Source: Flavobacterium sp. NRK1 (lineage in GTDB: Bacteria > Bacteroidota > Bacteroidia > Flavobacteriales > Flavobacteriaceae). Taken from it: a DNA stretch of 64,000 bases. Where the stretch lies: NCBI RefSeq assembly GCF_024054175.1, contig NZ_JAMXLA010000001.1, positions 2,484,571 to 2,548,570 of the forward strand, written 5' to 3'. The first letter of the stretch is position 1. Each line of letters opens with the position of its first letter. The position numbers were made by a program, and so were the translations under genes. Shown piece by piece: positions 1 to 6,922 of this stretch. The notes beneath the pieces are model-generated. The model ran no database searches, was not told the DNA's origin, and saw nothing but the letters and a program-made list of their open reading frames with translations.

Positions 1-2
1 TT

Positions 3-527
3 TTTAAATTCATAGCTCCATATCTGGCATTCGCGGTTTTTTTAGGTGTGAATGCCTTTATGGGGCACGATCTCGCTCCGTTTTATGTATATGGTTTAAT
101 AATAATTGTATTAATTGTGGCTGATCTTGCCAGTAAAGGCAATCCTGCAACTATGCTATTGCTGTTTGCTATGTTAGGAATTATAGCACTTCTTACAGGC
201 ATGGCTACTACAGGTATGGTTAGCGTTTATGCATTTACAAGTGTTGGCCTGTTTTGCAGCACACTTTGGCCATGTATTTTTACTCTTGCCGTAAGTGGTC
301 TTGGAAAAAGAACAACACAAGGCAGTAATCTGTTAATAATGATGATTATGGGCGGCGGTATTGTGAGCCTTATACAAGGTGTTGTTGCAGATGCTACAAA
401 TATTAAAATAAGTTATATTGTTGGCGTTATTTGCTTTGCTTATCTTGCTTTTTACGCCTGGAAAGTTAAAGGAATACTCAGAAATCAGGGTATTGACTTT
501 GATAAAAAAATAAGCGGAGGACATTAA
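3..527 (+). CDS. FucP-type sugar MFS transporter, C-terminal part (5' end outside window)
   Basis: This is the C-terminal part of a major facilitator protein that probably imports a sugar by proton symport across the inner membrane. The frame is already open at base 3, so the gene starts upstream; the GTG at 48 is an internal Val codon. The visible protein has about five hydrophobic helices. It carries the signature SGLGKRTTQGSN followed by a glycine-rich helix, matching SGLGKYTSQGSS in the complete transporter at 13751, so the two are paralogues of the L-fucose/glucose-galactose permease family. The substrate cannot be read from this fragment. A hairpin terminator follows 20 bases after the stop. 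Confidence 0.85.
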   Translation, partial: FKFIAPYLAFAVFLGVNAFMGHDLAPFYVYGLIIIVLIVADLASKGNPATMLLLFAMLGIIALLTGMATTGMVSVYAFTSVGLFCSTLWPCIFTLAVSGLGKRTTQGSNLLIMMIMGGGIVSLIQGVVADATNIKISYIVGVICFAYLAFYAWKVKGILRNQGIDFDKKISGGH

Positions 528-546
528 AAATAATTTTTTATGATTT

Positions 547-578
547 AAAACGACTGCAAAATGTAGTCGTTTTTTTTA
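547..578 (+). terminator. Rho-independent terminator after the sugar transporter
   Basis: AAAACGACT pairs with AGTCGTTTT around a nine-base loop, followed by a T run. It lies between the transporter and the lipoprotein gene, both on the plus strand. Confidence 0.75.
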
Positions 579-611
579 TGTTTTCTTAGCATGAAAAAAT
601 AAGAAAAGTTT

Positions 612-619
612 TATCTTTG
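612..619 (+). promoter_or_regulatory. Bacteroidetes -7 promoter element of the small lipoprotein gene
   Basis: TATCTTTG fits the Bacteroidetes -7 consensus TAnnTTTG and ends 17 bases before the ATG. I see no clear TTG -33 element at the usual spacing. Confidence 0.4.
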
Positions 620-636
620 GGTAAAAGAAATAAGCT

Positions 637-1053
637 ATGAAAATTAAAGTATTATCAGTTGCCGTGCTTTTGGCAGCTATGTTATTTACCGCTTGCAATA
701 ATAAAAAGGAAACCAATGAGCAGGAAGCTGTTACTGAAATAGTTGATACTACTGCAACAACACCCGAAAATGAAGTTGCTACAGATACAATATCTTTTGG
801 AAAGCCAGAGCATAAAGATGGTGAGGTTATTGAAGTAACCGGAGAGGTAACTGAAATTAACCAAGGGAAAGACGGTTATACTGCAAAGCTAAAAACAGCC
901 GAAGGAAAAGCTTTCGCAGCAACAATTAGCATACCTAATTTAGATAATCCAAAACAGTACAGAGCTGTAAAAGCAGGAGATAAAATTACTGTTAAAGGCG
1001 AAGTTACCAATTTAGAATCTGATGTGCTTATCATAGTAAGAGAACTTAAATAG
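637..1053 (+). CDS. Small lipoprotein with an OB-fold-like domain
   Basis: The N-terminus is a signal peptide ending in the lipobox LFTAC, so Cys20 should be lipidated and the protein anchored in the envelope. A charged Asn/Glu/Thr-rich linker follows to about residue 50. The remaining 85 residues alternate short beta strands (EVIEVTGEVTEI ... DKITVKGEVTNLESDVLIIV), a pattern resembling the tRNA_anti-like OB-fold family of small bacterial lipoproteins. No catalytic residues stand out and the ligand is unknown. It is transcribed alone, with its own -7 motif upstream and a terminator downstream. Confidence 0.75.
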   Translation: MKIKVLSVAVLLAAMLFTACNNKKETNEQEAVTEIVDTTATTPENEVATDTISFGKPEHKDGEVIEVTGEVTEINQGKDGYTAKLKTAEGKAFAATISIPNLDNPKQYRAVKAGDKITVKGEVTNLESDVLIIVRELK

Positions 1054-1076
1054 TTATAATCGTTATATATAAGTGC

Positions 1077-1110
1077 GAAACCCTGTCCAATTTTGGGCAG
1101 GGTTTCTTTT
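1077..1110. terminator. Bidirectional terminator between lipoprotein and creD operon
   Basis: A 12-base stem (GAAACCCTGTCC with GGGCAGGGTTTC, one T-G pair) encloses AATTTT. T tracts on the plus side and A/T-rich flanks let it serve both convergent transcripts. Confidence 0.75.
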
Positions 1111-1125
1111 TTGAATTGGTTTAGG

Positions 1126-2505
1126 TTAGGTTATTTCCCATTCTATTTTACGGGAAAAATACATTACTGCACCCAATATGGTAAACAATCCTATACTGCC
1201 TACAAGCAATGCATAATTTTCAAGCTGTATTATTACATATATAAAGCTATAAAGGGCCATAAGTGAAATAGCTATAAATACGGGGAATTTTATGTTTTTT
1301 AGTATTGATAATGAATATAGTCCTATCATTACCACTACCGATGTACCGGCTATAATATAAGCAAGGCTAAAATTGCTGTGTTCGGAAATTGATATTAATA
1401 ATGTGTAGAACATTATAAGAGCCAGTCCTATCATAGAATATTGGAATACATGAATTGTAATTTTACTAACCGACTGAATTAGGAAAAAAACAAGGAAGGT
1501 TAATCCGATAACTAAAAAACCATACTTAGCTGCCCGTTCGTTTTGCTGATACTGATTTACAGGTATAAGGAATTTTGTATCAAAAGTATAAGCTGCAAGA
1601 TTTGGAAGATGTCCAAAATGCTGTTGTCCAAATGATCTGTTAAGATGTGATATTTTCCAGTCGGCTGTAAACCCTTTATCATTAATAGTGTTGCTTTCCG
1701 GTAAAAAATTGCCATCAAAACTTGGCGTAGGCCAGTTAGATTTTATTTTTGCTGTAGTCATTTTGCCTATAGGTACTATTTTTATTTGTTCACTGCCTTT
1801 GTAATTAATTTTAAAATCAAAATCTACAGTGCCTTTTGCAAAAGCTTCATTTGCATTAAAAAATGGTGTTTCAAGTGTAGCTATAGAATCGTTTTCAATG
1901 TCATTCTGCGAAGGCTCAAAAGCAAAGCTTTTGCCATTTATATTTATAACTGCATTTCCGGTAATACTTTTAATATTATTAGTTTTTATAATTATACTGG
2001 CTTTATTCCATAGTATATTTTCGTTAGGTATATCACGTGAACCAAAGTTTGGTAACGGGTAATTACCATTAAAATTCATTAAAGATGTATAGACTACCGA
2101 TTCATAATTACTTCTGTTTTTCTGTTGGGTGTTTACATTGATACCTACATTTAGCTGATCTGGGAAGAAATAAGCATAACGTGTTTCCGGAGATAATTCT
2201 ACAGTTGTTTTTTTAGTTGCTTCGTCATAAATTTTGGTCTTTAAAATATAATTATAGGGCACTTTTAATACAGGGCCATACATGTAAACATCTTTGCCCC
2301 ATTTTCCGTTTATTTCGTTTATTACTTCTTTTTGGCGGTCAGATCTTTCGGAAATAAGGCTTTTTACAAATTGTAATGGTATTAGGAGTATAAGTGTAAG
2401 CAATCCTACCATGATTATTTTGGCTGTGCTGGATTGGAAGAACCCCGGACTGTTACTATCTGGCTGATTGATTGGACTTGATGGATAATCTTCGTTAGTT
2501 TTCAT
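1126..2505 (-). CDS. creD: CreD family inner-membrane protein
   Basis: CreD (inner membrane protein of the Cre regulon; in gamma-proteobacteria its overexpression affects colicin E2 tolerance and beta-lactam response) has no known biochemical activity. The 459 residues fit the family length and layout: a short cytoplasmic N-terminus, one transmembrane helix at about 29-48, a large extracytoplasmic domain to about 320 with the conserved GKWGKDVYMYGPVLKVPY region, then roughly five helices to the end. It is the last gene of a seven-gene minus-strand operon, 20 bases after the preceding small membrane gene. Here a winged-helix regulator in the operon takes the place of the CreBC two-component system, which is an inference from gene order. 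Confidence 0.92.
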   Translation of the reverse strand: MKTNEDYPSSPINQPDSNSPGFFQSSTAKIIMVGLLTLILLIPLQFVKSLISERSDRQKEVINEINGKWGKDVYMYGPVLKVPYNYILKTKIYDEATKKTTVELSPETRYAYFFPDQLNVGINVNTQQKNRSNYESVVYTSLMNFNGNYPLPNFGSRDIPNENILWNKASIIIKTNNIKSITGNAVININGKSFAFEPSQNDIENDSIATLETPFFNANEAFAKGTVDFDFKINYKGSEQIKIVPIGKMTTAKIKSNWPTPSFDGNFLPESNTINDKGFTADWKISHLNRSFGQQHFGHLPNLAAYTFDTKFLIPVNQYQQNERAAKYGFLVIGLTFLVFFLIQSVSKITIHVFQYSMIGLALIMFYTLLISISEHSNFSLAYIIAGTSVVVMIGLYSLSILKNIKFPVFIAISLMALYSFIYVIIQLENYALLVGSIGLFTILGAVMYFSRKIEWEIT

Positions 2506-2525
2506 AATGTAAATTAGTTTAATGA

Positions 2526-2834
2526 TTATAAAAGTGTAAAATAGTATGCTGCAATTGGCAGATTAAGCAGTAGGAGCAATGAGCTTAGAAATAATTTTAT
2601 CCTGTATTCTTTGTGTTTGCTTAGGTATATGATATTATTTATTAGTACCATAGCATTTAAGAAAAATGCTATAATCACAAAAAAGAATCCTGCAATAATT
2701 AAAGTAGATCTATATTCAAAATAGGTTGTTCGATATAATATTATAAATACAGATCCGGTAAAAAAGGAAACTATAAAAAAGATGACAGAAGTTTTTATTA
2801 GGCGTGTCGCCTCTGTAGCATATTCATTATTCAT
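2526..2834 (-). CDS. Small three-helix membrane protein, paralogue of the next gene
   Basis: I do not recognise a named family. The 102 residues contain three hydrophobic stretches (about 14-34, 43-70 and 80-102). It aligns along its length with the upstream neighbour: both have G-F-x-(F/Y)-V-I-I-A in the second helix, an Asn a few residues on, KEY(R/Q) in the loop, and an N-(L/I)-P motif in the third helix. The two probably arose by tandem duplication. It sits 10 bases after its paralogue and 20 bases before creD, so it is almost certainly co-transcribed and probably acts in the inner membrane with CreD. Confidence 0.7.
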   Translation of the reverse strand: MNNEYATEATRLIKTSVIFFIVSFFTGSVFIILYRTTYFEYRSTLIIAGFFFVIIAFFLNAMVLINNIIYLSKHKEYRIKLFLSSLLLLLNLPIAAYYFTLL

Positions 2835-2844
2835 TGCTTATAGA

Positions 2845-3171
2845 TTAAATAAAGGAATACAATTGAAAATAATATATTAAGTACAGTATTAATACAGGTA
2901 TATTTATTAATAGTATTGCAGCATTTTGTAGAAAATTTCTCTGGTATTCTTTAAAAATAAAAGAACAAATTACCAGTGTTCCAAACATAGAGGCGTTAAT
3001 AAATCCTGCGATAATTACATACAAAAAGCCAATTGCAAACAGTATATCTATAGAAGTATAAATATCTAGTGCTGCCATAATTGTACCCAGAGTAAATGAT
3101 ATTCCGAAGAACCATACAGGAAGCCGTAATAATTGCGAAATCCTGTATTGTAAAAAGAGTGGATATTCCAT
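2845..3171 (-). CDS. Small three-helix membrane protein, first of a tandem pair
   Basis: This 108-residue protein has three predicted transmembrane stretches (about 17-37, 45-72 and 82-105) and no recognised domain. It is related to the downstream 102-residue protein, sharing the second-helix motif GFLYVIIAGFINA, the KEYQ loop and a NIPV turn in the third helix. Its ATG is at 3171, two bases after the stop of the Coq4-like gene, which suggests translational coupling. The role is unknown; the context points to a membrane partner of CreD. Confidence 0.7.
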   Translation of the reverse strand: MEYPLFLQYRISQLLRLPVWFFGISFTLGTIMAALDIYTSIDILFAIGFLYVIIAGFINASMFGTLVICSFIFKEYQRNFLQNAAILLINIPVLILYLIYYFQLYSFI

Positions 3172-3173
3172 AA

Positions 3174-3599
3174 TTATCTTATTAAAAAAGTGTCCTTAAT
3201 TCTTTCTAATGGTAAATGCAGCATTCTGAAATGATCAAGATCATAAAATCGTAATGCTTGTTTCCCATCTATATATCTGCTATAGAAGTACTTTATACAA
3301 AATGGGTACAGAATTGCACCTGTTACAATTACAAATAGATTTTTAAAAGTCAGGTCGCCATTGCCAAATAAGTAGTAATACATAGCGATCTCTTCTTTGT
3401 CAGATACTTCTTTGTTTATAAGTACTCTGTGGACATCTGTTATTTCGGCTTGTGGCTCGGCATCATAACTGTTATAAAAAAGAAAGCTGCCTAAATGAAA
3501 TCCTAAACTGTCTTTAGGGTAATTAATAAGCTCATCCATAGTTATGATCGATTTTCTGCCGTGAATCGCGCTGCTAATAAAGTTGTTTATTTTTTTCAT
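3174..3599 (-). CDS. Coq4-like protein
   Basis: The sequence resembles Coq4 family proteins (ubiquinone biosynthesis scaffold) as found in Bacteroidetes: YPKDSLGFHLGSFLFYN near residue 27, DVHRVL near 54, KEEIAMYYYLFGNG after it, and a C-terminal part with a conserved Phe-Tyr-Asp region. The canonical HDxxH metal motif is not intact; the region reads TDVHR. Flavobacteria use menaquinone, so ubiquinone synthesis is unlikely and the true role is open. The start ATG overlaps the stop of the DUF1361 gene by four bases, so the two are coupled. A copy of the operon palindrome lies 16 bases upstream. The family call is from remembered family patterns. Confidence 0.5.
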   Translation of the reverse strand: MKKINNFISSAIHGRKSIITMDELINYPKDSLGFHLGSFLFYNSYDAEPQAEITDVHRVLINKEVSDKEEIAMYYYLFGNGDLTFKNLFVIVTGAILYPFCIKYFYSRYIDGKQALRFYDLDHFRMLHLPLERIKDTFLIR

Positions 3600-4300
3600 T
3601 TTGATTGATTTTTTACTTTGAATTTCAAAGTTGATTTATAAATTTTTTTAGGTTTATGAGAATCATAAAGATTAAAAAGGAGGAATAGAAGGGTACCAAA
3701 TCCCAATGTTATTCCCCAGGCAGGTTTACAGGTTTCAGCATCAGTAAGGCTGCAAAGTATATCTACTGTAAGCTCATATGGCTTTTGGAGTATATCCCAA
3801 CTGTTATAGCGTAAAAACCTGCATACATACATTCCGAATCCACATGAAAGACAAACCATTGCCATAATAGCAAAGGCAGCTTTGTTTCCGTACTTATACA
3901 CAAATATCCAGAACATATCTTTCATTGAGCTAAGTCCGAAAAGCATTCCGGTTACAGAAAAGGAACCTATAAGTAATATGTCAAACCAGGTAGGTACTCC
4001 TGTTTCTCTTTTTAGATGCACAAAATCGGTAATTATATAAGGGGCGTTAGGTAATAACAGCAACCATAAGCATAACATTGGTATAAACCAGTACCATTTG
4101 TTTATAAGCTTTATTTTTTCATATAAAAGAGAGGTAATGGCAAGTGGGGTATAGGCAAGAAAAAGATTCCATATCAGGAAAAAGTAAAATGCCGACTGTG
4201 TTATTTTTGCTCTAACAAGCAAAATGGCAATACAAAATGCTGCAAGGGAAAACAATATAAAGTGCCTGCTGAATGTTTTTGTTATTAAAGTTGGTTTCAT
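3596..4300 (-). CDS. DUF1361 membrane protein
   Basis: This 234-residue protein has about seven transmembrane helices and matches DUF1361, with the characteristic LPNAPYIITDFVHL region and WFDILL after it. Function is unknown. The frame could extend upstream to a TTG at 4333, but that codon lies inside the palindrome at 4320-4336 and the ATG at 4300 gives the expected family N-terminus, so I use it. The last codons (TLKFKV) are themselves encoded by a second copy of the same palindrome at 3615-3631. It lies between the regulator gene and the Coq4-like gene in the creD operon. Confidence 0.85.
   Translation of the reverse strand: MKPTLITKTFSRHFILFSLAAFCIAILLVRAKITQSAFYFFLIWNLFLAYTPLAITSLLYEKIKLINKWYWFIPMLCLWLLLLPNAPYIITDFVHLKRETGVPTWFDILLIGSFSVTGMLFGLSSMKDMFWIFVYKYGNKAAFAIMAMVCLSCGFGMYVCRFLRYNSWDILQKPYELTVDILCSLTDAETCKPAWGITLGFGTLLFLLFNLYDSHKPKKIYKSTLKFKVKNQSK
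3615..3631. promoter_or_regulatory. Operator-like palindrome, copy 1
   Basis: ACTTTGAATTTCAAAGT is a perfect 17-base inverted repeat with a central T. It lies inside the 3' end of the DUF1361 gene and just upstream of the Coq4-like start. The flanking bases extend the identity with copy 2 to 19 bases. The probable binding protein is the winged-helix regulator of the same operon (inference). Confidence 0.65.
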
Positions 4301-4319
4301 GGCTGTTTGTGTTAAAAGT

Positions 4320-4336
4320 ACTTTGAATTTCAAAGT
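4320..4336. promoter_or_regulatory. Operator-like palindrome, copy 2
   Basis: This is the same perfect palindrome, ACTTTGAATTTCAAAGT, in the gap between the regulator stop and the DUF1361 ATG, 20 bases upstream of that ATG. Its position suggests an internal promoter or operator that lets the downstream five genes be controlled separately. Confidence 0.65.
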
Positions 4337-4356
4337 TTAAGTGTAAAAAAATAGAT

Positions 4357-4653
4357 CTAACTTTTTTGTATTAATTTTTCAAGAGCATCAATATGATCTT
4401 TAAAGGCTTTACGTCCGTCTTTAGTGGCTATATAACGGGTATTTGGTTTTTTGCCTATAAATTGTTTTTCAATCATAATATATTGTTCTGCCTCAAGTGC
4501 TTTAGCATGGCTGGCAAGGTTACCATCTGTTACACCTAAGAGTTCTTTCAGGGTATTGAAATCGGCATACTCGTTTACCATTAGTATAGACATTATCCCA
4601 AGGCGTATGCGATGGTCAAAAGCTTTATTTATATGTTGTAATATATTTTTCAA
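4357..4653 (-). CDS. Winged-helix transcriptional regulator of the creD operon
   Basis: The 98 residues form a single winged helix-turn-helix domain of the PF13601 type (MarR/ArsR-like): FDHRIRLGIMSIL, then the recognition region LGVTDGNLASHAKAL, then a wing with IGKKPNTRYIAT. No metal or ligand site is evident. The start codon is TTG at 4653; a stop lies in frame 12 bases upstream and the family normally begins with this exact region, so the TTG is well supported. The gene starts two bases after the stop of the upstream membrane gene, implying coupling. It probably binds the three CTTTG-N5-CAAAG palindromes of this operon and regulates its own expression. Confidence 0.88.
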   Translation of the reverse strand: MKNILQHINKAFDHRIRLGIMSILMVNEYADFNTLKELLGVTDGNLASHAKALEAEQYIMIEKQFIGKKPNTRYIATKDGRKAFKDHIDALEKLIQKS

Positions 4654-4655
4654 AC

Positions 4656-5249
4656 TTAGTTGTTACGGTCGTATTTAAAATGCATTACTGTGCCGTATAT
4701 AATATGGCATACTCCAAAACCCAGCGCCCAGAACTCCAGTCCATAACCCATATAGGCAGTTGCAAAAAGTCCTATAATAATAATTGTAAGTCCTAAGTAG
4801 CGAACATCTCTTACAGTGTATTTACTGGCATTAATAAGACTTAAACCGTAAAATATAAGCGTTATTGGAGCTATAAGTCCGTAGTAATGATTTTTCATCA
4901 AAAGTAAGGCAAAAATACCTCCGGTACCTAATGGGACGAGAAAATTTACAGCCAGTCTTTTTGAAGTTGAGTTCCATATACTTTCTCCCTGTTTTTTTGC
5001 TTTCTGCATTGTCAGTAAAAAGGCGGTAACCACAGATAGAACAAGTACTGCACCGGCAACGGCAAGAATAAATTTAAAGTCATAGCTTTCCAGTGTGTAG
5101 CTTTCTCCTGCCACTGTATTTACAATATAAGCACCAATTAATGCATATATACCAGCCATAACGCCTGCAAGACCGCTTAAAGAAAGAAATTGCGACGATC
5201 TGTCCATCATCTTCTTTATATCCTGTATGTCCTTTAAATAATTTTCCAT
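4656..5249 (-). CDS. Six-helix membrane protein, first gene of the creD operon
   Basis: The product has a short soluble N-terminus (MENYLKDIQDIKKMMDRSSQF) followed by about six transmembrane helices between residues 18 and 190, one reading LSLSGLAGVMAGIYALIGA. I know this only as a conserved Bacteroidetes protein found next to small winged-helix regulators; function is unknown. Possibly it senses a membrane signal and controls the neighbouring regulator, but nothing in the sequence proves that. It is the first gene of the operon, with a promoter and an overlapping operator directly upstream. Confidence 0.75.
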   Translation of the reverse strand: MENYLKDIQDIKKMMDRSSQFLSLSGLAGVMAGIYALIGAYIVNTVAGESYTLESYDFKFILAVAGAVLVLSVVTAFLLTMQKAKKQGESIWNSTSKRLAVNFLVPLGTGGIFALLLMKNHYYGLIAPITLIFYGLSLINASKYTVRDVRYLGLTIIIIGLFATAYMGYGLEFWALGFGVCHIIYGTVMHFKYDRNN

Positions 5250-5257
5250 ATAAAAGT

Positions 5258-5274
5258 GCTTTGAGATACAAAGT
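5258..5274. promoter_or_regulatory. Operator-like palindrome, copy 3, over the operon promoter
   Basis: GCTTTGAGATACAAAGT keeps the CTTTG-N5-CAAAG core of the two perfect copies. It overlaps the -7 element of the operon promoter and ends 9 bases before the first gene, so binding there should block transcription. Confidence 0.6.
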
Positions 5275-5298
5275 AAATTATAAATTTTGAATTGGCAA
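5269..5298 (-). promoter_or_regulatory. Promoter of the creD operon
   Basis: On the minus strand TTG (5298-5296) is followed after exactly 19 bases by TTACTTTG, close to the Bacteroidetes pattern TTG-N19-TAnnTTTG (one mismatch). The operator palindrome covers its downstream half. Confidence 0.5.
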
Positions 5299-5324
5299 TG
5301 CAGTTTGTTAAATTTTTTCTCAAT

Positions 5325-5355
5325 AAAAAAGGACAGCTTTTGCTGTCCTTTTTTT
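5325..5355. terminator. Terminator after kdsA
   Basis: AAAAAAGGACAGC pairs with GCTGTCCTTTTTT around TTTT. It sits downstream of kdsA on the minus strand and isolates kdsA from the creD operon. Confidence 0.8.
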
Positions 5356-5439
5356 AATATATAGTGAGAGATTATTTATTTGTATTGCATTCATAATGAG
5401 AACAAATAACCAAATCCCTAAACTTTCAAATCAATTTAA

Positions 5440-6258
5440 TTAAAACTGATTTATTGTTTTTCTAATCGCTACCAGTTTTTCCATTAAACCTCCAAAGTAG
5501 TCAAGGTGCAGCATATTAGCACCATCACTTTTAGCATCTGCAGGGTCAAAGTGTGTTTCTATAAAAATACCATCCACACCTACTGCAATACCCGCTTTGG
5601 CAACAGTTTCAATCATATCCGGTCTTCCTCCTGTTACACCAATAGTCTGATTAGGCTGTTGTAGCGAATGGGTAACATCCAGCACAGTTGTTGCAAATTG
5701 CTGCATTGTAGGTATGCCTCTGTAATCAACAATCATATCCTGGTAGCCAAACATAGTACCACGATCGGTAACCATTACATTTTCATTTTTAGAGTCCAGT
5801 ACTTTTTGTACAGCATGTTTCATACTCTCTGGGCTCATAAACTGACCTTTTTTAAGGTTAACAGTTCTTCCTGTTTCTGCGGCAGCCACAACAAGGTCTG
5901 TCTGGCGCACAAGGAAAGCAGGAATCTGAAGTATATCTACATATTGTGCAGCCATAGCAGCATCCTGTTCAGTATGGATATCTGTAATAGTTGGTACGCC
6001 AAAAGTTTCAGATACTTTACGAAGTATTTTAAGTGCTTTTTCATCACCAATGCCTGTAAAGCTATCTACTCTTGAACGGTTTGCTTTTTTAAATGAGCCT
6101 TTAAAAACGTAAGGTATCTGTAATCTGCTGGTTACTTCAACTGTTTTCTCGGCTATGCGTAATGCCATTTCTTCTCCTTCAATAGCACAAGGCCCTGCAA
6201 GAAGAAAAAAGTTTCCGCTATCTGTATTTTTAATTTGAGGTATATTCTGTAAGTTCAT
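5440..6258 (-). CDS. kdsA: 3-deoxy-8-phosphooctulonate synthase
   Basis: KdsA condenses phosphoenolpyruvate with D-arabinose 5-phosphate to make Kdo 8-phosphate, the precursor of the inner-core sugar of lipopolysaccharide, in the cytosol. The 272-residue length is typical. Visible hallmarks are LLAGPCAIEGEE near residue 19, FKGSFKKANRSR near 53, the TDIH loop, LQIPAFLVRQTDL, and the C-terminal HFDP. The Asn in KANRS rather than Cys at the usual metal position does not by itself settle the metal dependence. A -7 motif lies just upstream and a strong terminator downstream. Confidence 0.95.
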   Translation of the reverse strand: MNLQNIPQIKNTDSGNFFLLAGPCAIEGEEMALRIAEKTVEVTSRLQIPYVFKGSFKKANRSRVDSFTGIGDEKALKILRKVSETFGVPTITDIHTEQDAAMAAQYVDILQIPAFLVRQTDLVVAAAETGRTVNLKKGQFMSPESMKHAVQKVLDSKNENVMVTDRGTMFGYQDMIVDYRGIPTMQQFATTVLDVTHSLQQPNQTIGVTGGRPDMIETVAKAGIAVGVDGIFIETHFDPADAKSDGANMLHLDYFGGLMEKLVAIRKTINQF

Positions 6259-6278
6259 TGTTGTGTTATAATTTGGTG

Positions 6279-6286
6279 CAAAGATA
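6279..6286 (-). promoter_or_regulatory. -7 promoter element of kdsA
   Basis: The minus strand reads TATCTTTG, fitting TAnnTTTG, 20 bases upstream of the kdsA ATG. Confidence 0.4.
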
Positions 6287-6329
6287 AAAATAAAAAGCCA
6301 TCCCTTTACAGTAAGACTATAGACTGTGC

Positions 6330-6791
6330 TTATGGTACTATTTGACGTATGCCAAAGCCATGAGGCGCAATTACTTTTCCTTTTTCATAAAGGTTTATGT
6401 ATATGCGCTTAGGAGTAGCAAGACCTTCCCAGGTTACCTCATAAATATCTAATATACCGGCACCCATATCATTTTTCTTAGAAGGGAAAGGGCAGCAGCT
6501 GTCAACCTTAGTATAAGTAATCTGCTGTCCTTCAGGGCCTGATAAAGCACCAAAGAAGCGTTTTACATTCATCTCTGCAATAGTTATAGGTAAAAATCCA
6601 AGGTTTACAGGATAGTCCTGGTCATAACCATATTTTTTATCGCTGCTTATTTCGGTAACAATAAACGTTTTCTCTTTACTAAGAGGCGGCATTATCGCTG
6701 TATCATCTATATTTCTGATAGTGTTACGGGTACTTACACACGATGTAACCAATGCCATTAATAAGAAAGCTATAATAAGGTACTTTTTCAT
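6330..6791 (-). CDS. Lipoprotein of unknown function next to kdsA
   Basis: The N-terminus MKKYLIIAFLLMALVTSC is a lipoprotein signal with a Cys at residue 18. The mature part is about 135 residues with a Cys-Cys pair (DSCCPFPSKK) and a C-terminal region ending HGFGIRQIVP. I recall close relatives in flavobacterial databases carrying the name 2-dehydro-3-deoxyphosphooctonate aldolase, apparently because they neighbour kdsA; nothing here looks like an aldolase. It lies 71 bases upstream of kdsA on the same strand and may be co-transcribed. Function unknown. Confidence 0.75.
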   Translation of the reverse strand: MKKYLIIAFLLMALVTSCVSTRNTIRNIDDTAIMPPLSKEKTFIVTEISSDKKYGYDQDYPVNLGFLPITIAEMNVKRFFGALSGPEGQQITYTKVDSCCPFPSKKNDMGAGILDIYEVTWEGLATPKRIYINLYEKGKVIAPHGFGIRQIVP

Positions 6792-6809
6792 AGTTGATCA
6801 ATTGTAATT

Positions 6810-6817
6810 CAAAAGTA
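6810..6817 (-). promoter_or_regulatory. -7 promoter element of the lipoprotein gene
   Basis: The minus strand reads TACTTTTG (TAnnTTTG), 18 bases upstream of the ATG at 6791. Confidence 0.4.
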
Positions 6818-6897
6818 ATGATTTTGACAGAATTTTAATGTCTGATGGCGAATGTATATTATCTTACATCTTATATATAATAGTGAACCTGAATTGT

Positions 6898-6905
6898 TAC
6901 TTTTG
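6898..6905 (+). promoter_or_regulatory. -7 promoter element of the YeeE/YedE pair
   Basis: TACTTTTG lies 17 bases upstream of the ATG at 6923. Confidence 0.4.
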
Positions 6906-6922
6906 TAAAAAATTAAACAATC

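Noticed and set aside
4301..4333. Extended N-terminus of the DUF1361 protein from TTG 4333
   Set aside because: The codon lies inside an operator palindrome and the added residues do not match the family; the ATG at 4300 does.
5668..6075. Plus-strand open frame of 135 codons inside kdsA
   Set aside because: It is antisense to a clearly real, full-length kdsA and has a Cys/Phe/His-rich composition typical of a shadow frame.
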